Positions 35,581-44,142 of a stretch of 64,000 nucleotides of DNA are shown in pieces (the stretch's first letter is position 1; every line of letters starts with the position of its first letter). The notes beneath the pieces were generated by a model. The model saw only the letters and a program-made list of their open reading frames with translations. It was not told the DNA's origin and ran no database searches. Origin of the DNA: Solobacterium sp. (GTDB lineage: Bacteria > Bacillota_I > Bacilli_A > Erysipelotrichales > Erysipelotrichaceae). The position numbers were made by a program, and so were the translations under genes. The stretch covers positions 1-64,000 of the forward strand of contig JAFWNG010000032.1 in NCBI GenBank assembly GCA_017510405.1. Direction: 5' to 3'.

Positions 35581-36147
35581 ATGAAAGAATATATTCTGAA
35601 CAGGGCAACGCAGAAAAACGTATTCTCGGAAACGGAACTGGCATTGTTGGATCACGGAATCGATGTGTTTGTTAATGACAGCGTAAATACACTTTGTGTG
35701 CTGATCCAGTCTTTCCTGTTTCATGATCCGGTACAGGGCATTGTGTATCTGCTTGCTTTTGCCGGGCTGCGCTCTTATGCCGGCGGATGGCATGCGCGCA
35801 CAAAGACAGGATGTTTTCTTTCGTACCAGCTGATGTATATGGTTTCTCAGATCCTGCTGCGTTTTAGGATGTCCGGGCTATACCGTGTGGTCATTGCGGT
35901 GATATGTACGGTATATATGTGCGTGAGCGGTCCTGTTGAACATCTGTACAATCCGCTGTCAACCAAAGTCAGAAAAAGAAATCACCGGAAACTGATTCGA
36001 AACAGTATCATCCTGCTTGTAATATTGATTGGTCTGGTGCTGCTGCAAAATGACGTGGCACAGACGATCGCCATTGTGATGACATATAATAGGATTCTGA
36101 TGGAAGTACTGCGTCATTCGAAATATGGGAGACAATATGAGAATTAA
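35581..36147 (+). CDS. agrB: AgrB-like peptide-processing membrane endopeptidase
   Basis: The 188-residue protein has the AgrB hallmark SYAGGWHARTKTGCF, where His and Cys form the cysteine protease site that cuts AgrD and closes the ring of the autoinducer. Four to six membrane helices follow (~55-180), as is normal for AgrB. The start is uncertain: the ATG at 35581 has a poor RBS, and in-frame TTG at 35542 and GTG at 35569 are alternatives. The reading frame stops at 36147, inside the first codons of the response-regulator stump that follows. No sensor kinase is present. Confidence 0.85.
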   Translation: MKEYILNRATQKNVFSETELALLDHGIDVFVNDSVNTLCVLIQSFLFHDPVQGIVYLLAFAGLRSYAGGWHARTKTGCFLSYQLMYMVSQILLRFRMSGLYRVVIAVICTVYMCVSGPVEHLYNPLSTKVRKRNHRKLIRNSIILLVILIGLVLLQNDVAQTIAIVMTYNRILMEVLRHSKYGRQYEN

Positions 36148-36196
36148 ATGTGCAGTAATAGATGATGCAAAAACAGACAGGGTCAAAGAAGGATGA
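36137..36196 (+). pseudogene. 5' stump of a response regulator (agrA-like)
   Basis: The ATG at 36137 overlaps the agrB end and has GGGAGA upstream. The product MRIKCAVIDDAKTDRVKEG starts like a LytTR-type response regulator, with the acidic pair IDD after the first beta strand. It then meets a stop codon after 19 codons. No continuation was found in any frame before the terminator of the GH32 gene at 36211. The rest of the gene seems to be lost. Confidence 0.6.
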
Positions 36197-36210
36197 TCAG
36201 GAAAACAAAA

Positions 36211-36250
36211 AGAAAAACGATCTGCAAGTGGAGGGGTCAGATCGTTTTTC
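36211..36250. terminator. Bidirectional terminator after GH32 gene
   Basis: AAAAACGATCTG (36213-36224) pairs with CAGATCGTTTTT (36238-36249). A-runs and T-runs serve both the GH32 gene on the minus strand and the agr remnant on the plus strand. Confidence 0.9.
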
Positions 36251-36274
36251 CAGCCAGGGTATAAGAGTAGAGAA

Positions 36275-37783
36275 CTACTCTGGAAGTTTCATTGTAATGT
36301 TGCGGAAGGAAGCGCTGCTTCCGTCTGCGAAGACACCGATGTGGGCACCGTTGGTCGAGTGCGTGATGCGGGAACTGAGCGCTTTCGTATCATCCACATA
36401 CATGACTACGATCTCGTTCTCGCATACCAATTTGACATGATGTTCACCCGGACCGTTGAAATCGAATCTTGTGAACGCTTCCGGATCGTATTTGTGGAGA
36501 TCCTGGATCTCTGTGCCTTCATAGTGGATCTTGTTCTCACGGGTGTTCAGACAGAGGACTGTCCAGGACGGATCGGCTTCACTGCCGCCGAAGGCAAATC
36601 CTGCCAGACCATTCTCACCGAGGGTGACGTCGCATTCCAGCATTACCGTCGGAGCCCGTGTTCCCATATCGGCGAGCGCATAGCTTCCTTCCTTGGCGGA
36701 GACATCGATGTTGTTGTCTTTGATCTTTACCGTGCCTTCCTTCTTGACTGCCTTGAACGGTTTGTCTTCGGTGAAGTACTCAGCGAAGGTCTCCGGTTCA
36801 CGGACGCCAAGTTTTCCTTCTTCGAGCAGTACCAGCTGGTGATTGAGCATGTTTCCGGCCCACTGATAGAAACCGGAGTCGGAGGAAAGACCGGCTCTTC
36901 CCAGCCACCCGCACAGGTAGCGGACACCGTTGAATTCCGCGGTCTTTGCGGCATAGAAGATAAAGTTGTTTCCGTCGAGGACGTTGTCGGCAGGAACGCT
37001 GAACGGACCGGTCGGCGAATCACCGACAGCATAATAGGTTACACAGTCCCAGCTGTAGGTGAGGAAATACTTGTTTCCCATCTTGAAGAGATCCGGGCAT
37101 TCACACATATACTGTGCCATCGGGGCGAAGATCGGTCCCTTGAATTCCCATGTCTTCAGATCATCGGAAGTATAGCGGGCAACGACGCCGCCCTGGGTAT
37201 TTTCTCTTGCGGCAATCAACATCCACCAGCAGTTTTCTTCATCGCTCCAGAAGACTTCCGGATCGCGGAAATCATCCTTCGAATAATTATCCGGGCTGAA
37301 GAATGTGTCTTCCGGGATCTTTGTCCAGTTTTCCCGGTCAGTGCTGGTTGCGTGCATGACGCATTCCTTGCCTTTGCCGTTGTTTCCGTAGTCGTTGTGT
37401 CCGGTGTAGAAGATGTGGTAGAGACCGTCATGATCCTGCAGGACGGAGCCGGTGCCGAGGGCAATGTCCGGGTCGCCCATCTGACCGAAGTTCAATGCCA
37501 GGCCGTGGTCCTTGTACTCATACAGATTCTTTGTGGAGTATTTCCAGAACGGATGGTACGCCTGACCGTTGTGATCGGTATCGTAGAGATAATACAGTTC
37601 CAGCGTGTTGTCTTCCGTGACGAACGGCATCGTATCGCCGACATACGCATCATCCGGGATCGGATACAGGCTGTATGCGACCGGCTCGTACGGATCGTCG
37701 GGAAGACTGCCTGCCTGCTGTCCGCAGCCGGAAAGTGCCAGAGCAGCTGCGCAGAAGACGGAGAATGATAAAAAACGTTTCAT
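36275..37783 (-). CDS. GH32-like lipoprotein (fructan or sucrose hydrolase)
   Basis: The 502-residue protein has a lipoprotein signal (LALSGCG) and a five-bladed propeller of GH32 type. DFRDPEVFW is the RDP motif with its transition-state Asp, and ECPDLF holds the acid/base Glu in an EC motif. The usual NDPNG start motif is changed to DAYVGDTMPF, where Asp may act as nucleophile. A C-terminal beta-sandwich (~380-502) fits the family. It would work on the outer surface on fructans, levan, inulin or sucrose-type sugars. GAGGAGG and a -10 (TATAAT at 37838-37843 on the minus strand) precede it. It lies alone, flanked by the agr remnant and ndpA. Confidence 0.8.
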   Translation of the reverse strand: MKRFLSFSVFCAAALALSGCGQQAGSLPDDPYEPVAYSLYPIPDDAYVGDTMPFVTEDNTLELYYLYDTDHNGQAYHPFWKYSTKNLYEYKDHGLALNFGQMGDPDIALGTGSVLQDHDGLYHIFYTGHNDYGNNGKGKECVMHATSTDRENWTKIPEDTFFSPDNYSKDDFRDPEVFWSDEENCWWMLIAARENTQGGVVARYTSDDLKTWEFKGPIFAPMAQYMCECPDLFKMGNKYFLTYSWDCVTYYAVGDSPTGPFSVPADNVLDGNNFIFYAAKTAEFNGVRYLCGWLGRAGLSSDSGFYQWAGNMLNHQLVLLEEGKLGVREPETFAEYFTEDKPFKAVKKEGTVKIKDNNIDVSAKEGSYALADMGTRAPTVMLECDVTLGENGLAGFAFGGSEADPSWTVLCLNTRENKIHYEGTEIQDLHKYDPEAFTRFDFNGPGEHHVKLVCENEIVVMYVDDTKALSSRITHSTNGAHIGVFADGSSASFRNITMKLPE

Positions 37784-37958
37784 GATATGGATCCTCCTCA
37801 GCGTATATTTCTGAAAAACTTATACTATAAATTCATTATACACATAATTGTGCGTTTGCCTGTTCGCAAATCGTGCAAATGACAACCGTAATTTCCGAAC
37901 ATGGCATGAGGCGCTGTTTCATGGTACGATTCAGTCAGTCTGGAAAGGACAGAATACA

Positions 37959-38990
37959 ATGGATGAAAACAATGAGATCATAGAAGAATTTCACGGCACG
38001 GAGATACAGGCGGCAGTCCTGCATGTGCTGGACGGAAAACATCATATGACAGTCTTCTCGGAGCGCACCCTGGATCTGGAAGATCCGCAGACGGAGAAAT
38101 ACGTCAAACGGTATGTATCGCGCTGCCGGAACGATATGCGTTCCCGGGAAGGAACGTTCCGGGAAGACAGTGCGTTCGCGCGGGAAATGGACCGCTACTT
38201 TCATCATGAATGCGATCTGCCGTCTTTCAGCGCTGCGGCTCTGAGCGGACTGGCGGAGTACTTTGAACAGGAAGAAGCGCGGTCGTTCGATGTGCTGTTT
38301 GCGGACTACCGAAGCGATGACGTACCGTATATCCTCGTAGTCCTGCTGGAGGAGCAGGAGACAATGACCTGGATGACCGATACGGATCACGGATCCGTGC
38401 GCAATACGATCAGCTTCGGTCATGCCGCTCTGCCGGCAGTTTCGCGTCCTGTGGCATCCTTTGCGGCAGTGAATATGCTGAACAAAGAGATCCGCTTTAC
38501 CGATGAAGGAAAGTGGAAGAACGGCATCAGCGTGATCGCCGACCGTCTGCTTTCCGTGAACGCCGGTGTGTCGCGCAAAGAAATCGTGGAAACGGTAAAG
38601 AATATTGCCGTGGAAGTGGCAGAAGAGTTTAATGAGAATCCGACGGTGGTGCTGGGAAAGGTCAAGAACTACATTACCGAAACAGTCAGTGAAGGCATGC
38701 CGCTGCGGACGGAAACACTGGCCGAGGAAATGTTTGAGGACATACCGGACATGGCTGAAGCGTTCCGGCAGAAAGTGCGTGCGCAGACTCTGCCGGAGGA
38801 GATCGAACTGCCGAAGCAGGCAGTCACTGCGGCCATGAAGAAACAGCGGCTGAAAACAGATACCGGCATTGAGATCTCTGTGCCTGCCGAATACTGTCAG
38901 GATACGAACTACATCGAATTTCACCGTGAAGAAGACGGAACGATCCGGATCGAGATCAAGGGGATCGGCAGTATTACGAATAAAATCTGA
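37959..38990 (+). CDS. Nucleoid-associated protein (NdpA family)
   Basis: The 343-residue protein matches the NdpA/NA37 family (IEEFHGTEIQAAVLHVLDG at the N-terminus, NMLNKEIRF, FNENPTVVLGKVKNYITE and a C-terminal beta-rich EIKGIGSI). These proteins bind the nucleoid; their exact role is unclear. A GGAAAGGA site decides the ATG at 37959 over a longer frame to 37848. It stands alone between a divergent GH32 gene and the SpoIIE-type gene. Confidence 0.82.
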   Translation: MDENNEIIEEFHGTEIQAAVLHVLDGKHHMTVFSERTLDLEDPQTEKYVKRYVSRCRNDMRSREGTFREDSAFAREMDRYFHHECDLPSFSAAALSGLAEYFEQEEARSFDVLFADYRSDDVPYILVVLLEEQETMTWMTDTDHGSVRNTISFGHAALPAVSRPVASFAAVNMLNKEIRFTDEGKWKNGISVIADRLLSVNAGVSRKEIVETVKNIAVEVAEEFNENPTVVLGKVKNYITETVSEGMPLRTETLAEEMFEDIPDMAEAFRQKVRAQTLPEEIELPKQAVTAAMKKQRLKTDTGIEISVPAEYCQDTNYIEFHREEDGTIRIEIKGIGSITNKI

Positions 38991-39019
38991 ATACAGACCG
39001 AAATAATTACAGCAAAAGT

Positions 39020-39038
39020 TAAAACAGATACTGTTTTA
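39020..39038. promoter_or_regulatory. Operator-like palindrome at the SpoIIE promoter
   Basis: TAAAACAG, ATA, CTGTTTTA is a perfect 8-bp inverted repeat. It overlaps a possible -35 (TTTTAC) for a TATGAT -10 at 39056-39061, so it could be an operator or a weak ndpA terminator. Confidence 0.5.
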
Positions 39039-39118
39039 CAGGTACGATCTTTGTGTATGATAAAGGTTAGTAATGTGCTGTATATGTTCCGGTCTTCGGA
39101 ACACATGAAGGAGGCACT

Positions 39119-41281
39119 ATGCCTAAAAAATCTGTATGGGAAATGAATTTCCTGGAACGTCTTCACTACAGTATCAGCGGTAAGACCTTCCGGGCAATCC
39201 TCATGTTTTCCCTGATCATAAGCACCGCGGCCGTTGCGTTCGGCTTCACTCTGTACTCCGCTACCGTCAACCGGGAATTCCGGATCATGACATGGCGGGC
39301 GGCGGAATCCGCTGCCGAAGCGATCGATACGGAGGAAGTGATACGGGAGGCGGAGTTTGTACTGTCGATATATGACAGTTTATCGGAAGAAGAACGGCAG
39401 GATCCCGAAGATCCCGCCTACCGGTCAAAGTTCGATGAAGTGCGTACGGAAGCCTTTGAGGAATTCCGTGAACGGCTGCTTCGGCTGATGAACGGAAACC
39501 ATGCCATCGCGGCATATACCGCGGCGATCGACGAAGAGAATAACCGGATGATCTTCCTGGCGGATGCCGATCCGAAAGCGAGCTTCTGCCCGCCCGGAAC
39601 GTGGGATCCGATCACGAACGCGGAAAAGGAGGCGTATCTGTACGGAGCGCCGCCGTCTCTGCTGGATCAGCTTTACGATACGCAGGCAATGCCTGCCGCA
39701 ATCACGAATATTGCGAAGTACGGCTACCGCTGTACCGCCGGAAAGGAACTCTTCAAGACCGGCAGGTATACGGTATTCGTCTTCTTCGACAACGATATGA
39801 ACCAGGTGGCGGAAGTAAGCAGAAACTTCCTTCTGCAGTATGTAATTCTGCTGCTGATCGTGACCCTGATCGTCATGTTTTTCTCGCAGAGACAGCTGCG
39901 GAAGACCACGGTCGATCCCATTAACAAAATGGCATCGGCGGCGGCCCGGTATATCCAGGACCGCAAGAACGGCAGGACCGCGGAAAACTATTTCGGCGAC
40001 CTCGGCATCCATACCGGTGATGAGATCGAAAATCTGAGTCTTACCATGGAAGCCATGGAAAAGGATGCGGCGGCATATGTGGCGGATCTTGCCCGCATAA
40101 CGGCGGAGAAAGAACGTGTATCCGCAGAACTGACGCTGGCCAACCGCATCCAGGCGGATATGCTGCCGAATATCTTCCCGGCGTTCCCGGAACGTGAGGA
40201 ATTTGATATCTACGCGTCGATGGATCCGGCGAAGGAAGTCGGCGGCGACTTCTATGACTTCTTCCTGATCGATCCCGATCACCTGGGGATCGTCATGGCG
40301 GATGTATCCGGCAAAGGTGTGCCGGCGGCGCTGTTCATGATGGTATCCAAGATCCTGGTGCAGAACTATGCGATGACCGGACGCACGCCGAAAGAAGTGC
40401 TGGAGAAGGTCAATGAGCAGATCTGCAAGAACAACCGGGAAGAGATGTTCGTTACGGTCTGGTTCGGTATTCTTGATCTGGTGAACGGCGGGCTGACCGC
40501 GGCCAATGCCGGACATGAGTATCCGATCATCTGCCATCCGGGCGGAAAGTTCGAAGTCATCCATGACCGTCACGGCTTCGTGATCGGCGGTATGGAAGAT
40601 GTGAAATACCGCAACTATACGATGCAGCTGGAACAGGGAGCGAAACTGTTCCTGTATACAGACGGTGTTCCGGAGTCCGAGAACACCGCAAGAGAACAGT
40701 TCGGACTGGAACGCACTGTTGAAGCGCTGAACCGGAAAGCGGATGCTTCGCCGGAAGAAATACTCAAAGAAGTCGATCGTTCTGTTAAGGAGTTCGTAGG
40801 GGATGCTGATCCGTTCGACGATCTGACCATGCTATGCGTACACTATATCGGAAAGAAAGGGGCACAGATGAAAGAAATGACAACAGAAGCCAGTGTTGAC
40901 AGCCTCAGCGAGGTGCTGAAGTTTGTTGATACGGAACTGGAAACGGCAGGCTGCTCAATGAAGACGCAGATGCAGATCGATGTTGCAGTCGAAGAACTGT
41001 TTGTTAATGTGGCCAGTTACGCGTACCCGAACGGACAGGGACGGGCGGTCATCGGTGTCCGGATCGACGATGATATCGGTGAAGTGTTTATTCGTATAAT
41101 CGATACCGGCATCCCGTACAATCCGCTGGAAAAGGCGGATCCGGATGTAACGCTGGGCGCAGAAGACAGAGAGATCGGCGGACTCGGAATCTTCATGGCG
41201 AAGAAGAGTATGGATGAAATGGAATATGAACGGACCGACGGCAAGAATATCGTAACGATCCGCAAAAAAATCAGAGGCTGA
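39119..41281 (+). CDS. Membrane SpoIIE-type PP2C phosphatase with anti-sigma kinase domain
   Basis: The 720-residue protein has two membrane helices (~23-45 and ~230-255) around an extracellular sensor region, then a HAMP-like linker (~255-330) and a coiled segment. A SpoIIE/RsbU phosphatase core follows (~345-575), with Asp residues in GGDFYDFF, VMADVSGKGVPAALFM and DDLTML. The C-terminal ~130 residues are a GHKL kinase of RsbW type, with N-box VAVEELFVNVASYAYP and GIPYNP. Kinase and phosphatase for a STAS protein therefore lie in one chain. The STAS gene follows 14 bases later, so this is one partner-switching module. The sigma factor or other target is not in the window. Confidence 0.9.
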   Translation: MPKKSVWEMNFLERLHYSISGKTFRAILMFSLIISTAAVAFGFTLYSATVNREFRIMTWRAAESAAEAIDTEEVIREAEFVLSIYDSLSEEERQDPEDPAYRSKFDEVRTEAFEEFRERLLRLMNGNHAIAAYTAAIDEENNRMIFLADADPKASFCPPGTWDPITNAEKEAYLYGAPPSLLDQLYDTQAMPAAITNIAKYGYRCTAGKELFKTGRYTVFVFFDNDMNQVAEVSRNFLLQYVILLLIVTLIVMFFSQRQLRKTTVDPINKMASAAARYIQDRKNGRTAENYFGDLGIHTGDEIENLSLTMEAMEKDAAAYVADLARITAEKERVSAELTLANRIQADMLPNIFPAFPEREEFDIYASMDPAKEVGGDFYDFFLIDPDHLGIVMADVSGKGVPAALFMMVSKILVQNYAMTGRTPKEVLEKVNEQICKNNREEMFVTVWFGILDLVNGGLTAANAGHEYPIICHPGGKFEVIHDRHGFVIGGMEDVKYRNYTMQLEQGAKLFLYTDGVPESENTAREQFGLERTVEALNRKADASPEEILKEVDRSVKEFVGDADPFDDLTMLCVHYIGKKGAQMKEMTTEASVDSLSEVLKFVDTELETAGCSMKTQMQIDVAVEELFVNVASYAYPNGQGRAVIGVRIDDDIGEVFIRIIDTGIPYNPLEKADPDVTLGAEDREIGGLGIFMAKKSMDEMEYERTDGKNIVTIRKKIRG

Positions 41282-41295
41282 AAGGAGAAGGGAAA

Positions 41296-41595
41296 ATGCT
41301 GAATTGTGAAATGAACCGGGATGGAAGTGAACTGGTGATCCGTCTGGAAGGACGTCTGGACACTGTCACAGCTCCGGAACTGGAAGAAAAAATGAACGGG
41401 GCTCTGGAAGGTGTTGAGTCTCTTACAATGGACTTTGAAAAACTGGAATACATCTCTTCCGCCGGACTTCGTATCCTTCTGACAACACAGAAACTGATGA
41501 ACCGGCAGGGAAAAATGAAAGTGGTCCATGTCAACGATGTGATTCAGGAAATCTTTGAAGTCACAGGATTCGTGGATATCCTGACGATCGAGTAA
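41296..41595 (+). CDS. STAS domain anti-anti-sigma factor
   Basis: The 99-residue protein has the STAS fold, with the phosphorylatable Ser in YISSAGLRIL. It resembles SpoIIAA/RsbV. It would be phosphorylated by the GHKL domain and dephosphorylated by the PP2C domain of the preceding protein, then bind or release an anti-sigma partner. AAAGGAGAAG precedes the ATG. No anti-sigma kinase other than the fused one, and no sigma factor, lies nearby. Confidence 0.95.
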   Translation: MLNCEMNRDGSELVIRLEGRLDTVTAPELEEKMNGALEGVESLTMDFEKLEYISSAGLRILLTTQKLMNRQGKMKVVHVNDVIQEIFEVTGFVDILTIE

Positions 41596-41665
41596 ACAGA
41601 CTTCGGTGCAGAAATGCGCCGGAGTTTTCTTTCGGTTCCCTGCTCACAGGTTATACAATAGAGAT

Positions 41666-42553
41666 ATGAGAAAACGTCTGATCCTGGTGCTGTCCTTATT
41701 TACCGCAGTGATGATGCTGGCGCTGCTGGGTTTTGTGTATGTATTTCCGAAACAGCCGGAAAACCCAGTGCCGCAGACCGCGGAAGAAGCGTTCGTACTG
41801 CCGGAGTATACTGGCGAACCGTCGGCGATCATGAACGGCGGCCGGGTATATTTCGAGGAGACGCATGAGGAATCGTATACCGAACTGCAGGAGCTCGATG
41901 CGCTGGGACGCTGCCAGGAAGCGCGTTCCTGCATCGGTCCGGATACGCTGACACATGAAGAGCGCGGGGACATCGGCATGGTGAAGCCTTCGGGGTGGAA
42001 TCTGGCAAGGTACGACGATCTGATCGAAGATCATTATCTGTTCAACCGGTGCCATCTGCTCGGCTATGCCCTGACCGGTCTGCTGGCCGATGAACGCAAT
42101 CTGATCACCGGCACACGCTGTATGAATGTCATGGGGATGCTGCCGTATGAAGTGGAGATCGCCCGCTATGTGCAGCGGACGGAGAACCATGTCGAATACC
42201 ATGTGACGCCGGTGTTCGTGAATGATGAACTGGTATGCCGCGGCGTGCTGCTGCAGGCAAAGTCGGTGGAAGATCAGGGCAGCGGTCTGCAGTTCTGCGT
42301 CTTCTGCTTCAACGTGCAGCCGGGTGTGATCATTCATTATAGCGACGGAACCAGTGAGCGGGCGGAGGCTCCTTCACGTTCCATGCCCCAGCCGGAGCTT
42401 CACTATGTGATCAATCTGCGGTCTGGGAAGTTCCACTACGATGACTGCGACGGAGTAAAAACAATGTCGGAGTCGAACCGGAAAGATGTCTGGTGTACCA
42501 GGGACGATCTGATCGAAGAGGGATACAAACCGTGCGGTACCTGTAACCCGTAA
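41666..42553 (+). CDS. DNA/RNA non-specific endonuclease, secreted
   Basis: The 295-residue protein has an uncleaved or cleaved N-terminal helix (MRKRLILVLSLFTAVMMLALL). The core matches EndA/NucA-type nucleases, with NRCHLLGYALTGLLADERNLITGTRCMN corresponding to the DRGHLIGY...KNL...TR pattern; the usual DRGH is NRCH. The C-terminal ~50 residues (HYVINLRSGKFHYDDC, CTRDDLIEEGYKPCGTC) form a Cys-rich segment like the metal-binding unit often attached to secreted nucleases. It may degrade extracellular DNA or aid DNA uptake. The start at 41666 has only a weak RBS; a TATACA box lies just upstream. Confidence 0.85.
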   Translation: MRKRLILVLSLFTAVMMLALLGFVYVFPKQPENPVPQTAEEAFVLPEYTGEPSAIMNGGRVYFEETHEESYTELQELDALGRCQEARSCIGPDTLTHEERGDIGMVKPSGWNLARYDDLIEDHYLFNRCHLLGYALTGLLADERNLITGTRCMNVMGMLPYEVEIARYVQRTENHVEYHVTPVFVNDELVCRGVLLQAKSVEDQGSGLQFCVFCFNVQPGVIIHYSDGTSERAEAPSRSMPQPELHYVINLRSGKFHYDDCDGVKTMSESNRKDVWCTRDDLIEEGYKPCGTCNP

Positions 42554-42556
42554 GAA

Positions 42557-42584
42557 AAAGCCGGAACCTCAAAGTCCGGCTTTC
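42557..42584. terminator. Terminator between convergent genes
   Basis: AAAGCCGGA (42557-42565) pairs with TCCGGCTTT (42575-42583); A-rich left and T-rich right flanks suit both directions. Confidence 0.85.
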
Positions 42585-42602
42585 GTCGTTTCAATGCAGG
42601 AA

Positions 42603-44009
42603 TTATGCTTTCTTCCGGAAGATGAACTTCAGCAGGAATGCCAGAACCAGGAAGAACAGCAGGATGCCGAGTACGATCGGCACGAGGAAGATCATGGCGT
42701 ACAGCCAGCCGCTGTTATTCTTGCGGGAAGGACTGCTGACCGTGCACAGATCAAAACTCAGTTCGCCTTCAGGAAGCTTTTCAAACGATGCGCGGTGTCC
42801 GGCATCCGTCTGTTCAAAGCCGGGCTGCGAAGTTTTGAGCAGATGCAGGTCAGTGCGGATGTCAACGTCCAGCGTTCCGAATTCCTTCCAGGTAGACGCC
42901 GGGGAAAGCAGGTAAGTATAGGTATAAACAGGTTCTTTATAACCCATATTGACGTCCGGATAGACCGGTGCGGTGACACTGTTGATCAGTGTCTCGCCGG
43001 GATCTGCTTCCAGTGTATAGACATACCAGCGCATGATCTGCTCATGCCGGACCGGTTCAATGAATGAGTTTGTATAAAGACGGCTGCCTTCCAGAGAAGC
43101 GTTCAGCGAACCGACAAAGATGTTGTACCAGTCGTGGTCGCTCATATCCGGGAAGATCTTCTTCGCCGCCAGGACGCAGTCGAGGAATGTTGTCGTCTCC
43201 GTATTTTCCAGCACCATGGTTCCTTCCGCTTCTTTATCGGTTTCCGCGTCAGTGAACGTCCAGGACGGCTCTTGGGGATCCTGCGGTCCGAGAACGATCA
43301 GATGTACTTCTTCCTCCGATGCCCAGACGCTGGCTTCTGTCCGGCTTTCTTTGATCGTCAGGCCGCGGAACGGCTCCAGCATCCAGCGCACTTCCGAGGA
43401 ATCCCCGCTCAGGACAGCGGAAGCGGAAATGTGGGAGGCTTTTTCCGGCTCAGAGAGGACCGGTTTATAGGTGAATATCGTGACCGGGGTGTCCGGACGC
43501 AGGAATTCATCCGTGTGATAACTGTCTTCCAGAAGCGGAAGATCCAGGGAGGTGTCGTAATCTCTTCCATACAGCCACGTATAGCGCATCGTGACGTCTG
43601 CCGGCTGCCCGTTGATCTCGATGCGGTACTTTTCCCGCTCTTTTTCGAAGACAGTGCTGTAGTCTTCATCAGAGCGCGGATAGGCGTAATAGGGAAGCGG
43701 TCCGAACGGGAATGCCAGTCTGGCGCTCACGTGCAGATCGGAAGGATTATGAAATGTATAGGCGGCAATAACCGTGCTGCTGTAATCGCGGAATGAATCG
43801 GGATCGCCGAACGAACTGTCCGGCGTGTCTGTGATCTGAAAGGTCAGGTCTTCGTGCAGGACCGTCAGCGGACATTCCTCATCCGCAGATACAACTCCAG
43901 ACACGTCGGTGCCCTGCCAGATCATGATCGCGGAATTGGCTTTCGCCGGAAGCGGAAGAAACAGACCTGCACAGACAGCGCTGAACAGTTTTTTCCGAAT
44001 TGTCTTCAT
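42603..44009 (-). CDS. Secreted membrane-anchored protein, unknown function
   Basis: The 468-residue protein has a signal peptide (MKTIRKKLFSAVCAGLFLPLPAKAN) and one strong C-terminal membrane helix (LYAMIFLVPIVLGILLFFLVLAFLL), followed by FIFRKKA. The body is beta-rich with aromatic motifs (YTFHNPSD, FPFGPLPYYAYPRSDEDY) and no catalytic motif that I recognise. It should face the outside, anchored at its C-terminus. AGAGG lies about 9 bases before the ATG at 44009. It stands alone between the nuclease and the sensory hydrogenase. Confidence 0.65.
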   Translation of the reverse strand: MKTIRKKLFSAVCAGLFLPLPAKANSAIMIWQGTDVSGVVSADEECPLTVLHEDLTFQITDTPDSSFGDPDSFRDYSSTVIAAYTFHNPSDLHVSARLAFPFGPLPYYAYPRSDEDYSTVFEKEREKYRIEINGQPADVTMRYTWLYGRDYDTSLDLPLLEDSYHTDEFLRPDTPVTIFTYKPVLSEPEKASHISASAVLSGDSSEVRWMLEPFRGLTIKESRTEASVWASEEEVHLIVLGPQDPQEPSWTFTDAETDKEAEGTMVLENTETTTFLDCVLAAKKIFPDMSDHDWYNIFVGSLNASLEGSRLYTNSFIEPVRHEQIMRWYVYTLEADPGETLINSVTAPVYPDVNMGYKEPVYTYTYLLSPASTWKEFGTLDVDIRTDLHLLKTSQPGFEQTDAGHRASFEKLPEGELSFDLCTVSSPSRKNNSGWLYAMIFLVPIVLGILLFFLVLAFLLKFIFRKKA

Positions 44010-44104
44010 AGGCAGTACCTCTGACCACATCATAACAGATTTGGGGGGGATTACAAAAAGCATGAAGAAGACAAGGCAGTCTTCTGCAGGGACGTGTTTT
44101 CGGC

Positions 44105-44136
44105 TATAATTCCCTCAGTGAATATACATGGGGAGG
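44105..44136 (+). promoter_or_regulatory. -10 box and RBS of the hydrogenase-like gene
   Basis: A perfect TATAAT at 44105-44110 and GGGAGG at 44131-44136 place the start at the ATG at 44143 rather than at 44128. I see no clear -35. Confidence 0.55.
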
Positions 44137-44142
44137 ACCATA

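Noticed and set aside
36162-36440. A plus-strand frame continuing past the response-regulator stump
   Set aside because: It runs through the GH32 terminator and antisense to the GH32 gene without any response-regulator sequence, so it is not a frameshifted agrA.
37805-37900. Catabolite-repression (cre) site before the GH32 gene
   Set aside because: TTTGCGAACAGGCAAACG looks palindromic but does not fit the cre consensus at key positions, so I did not call it.
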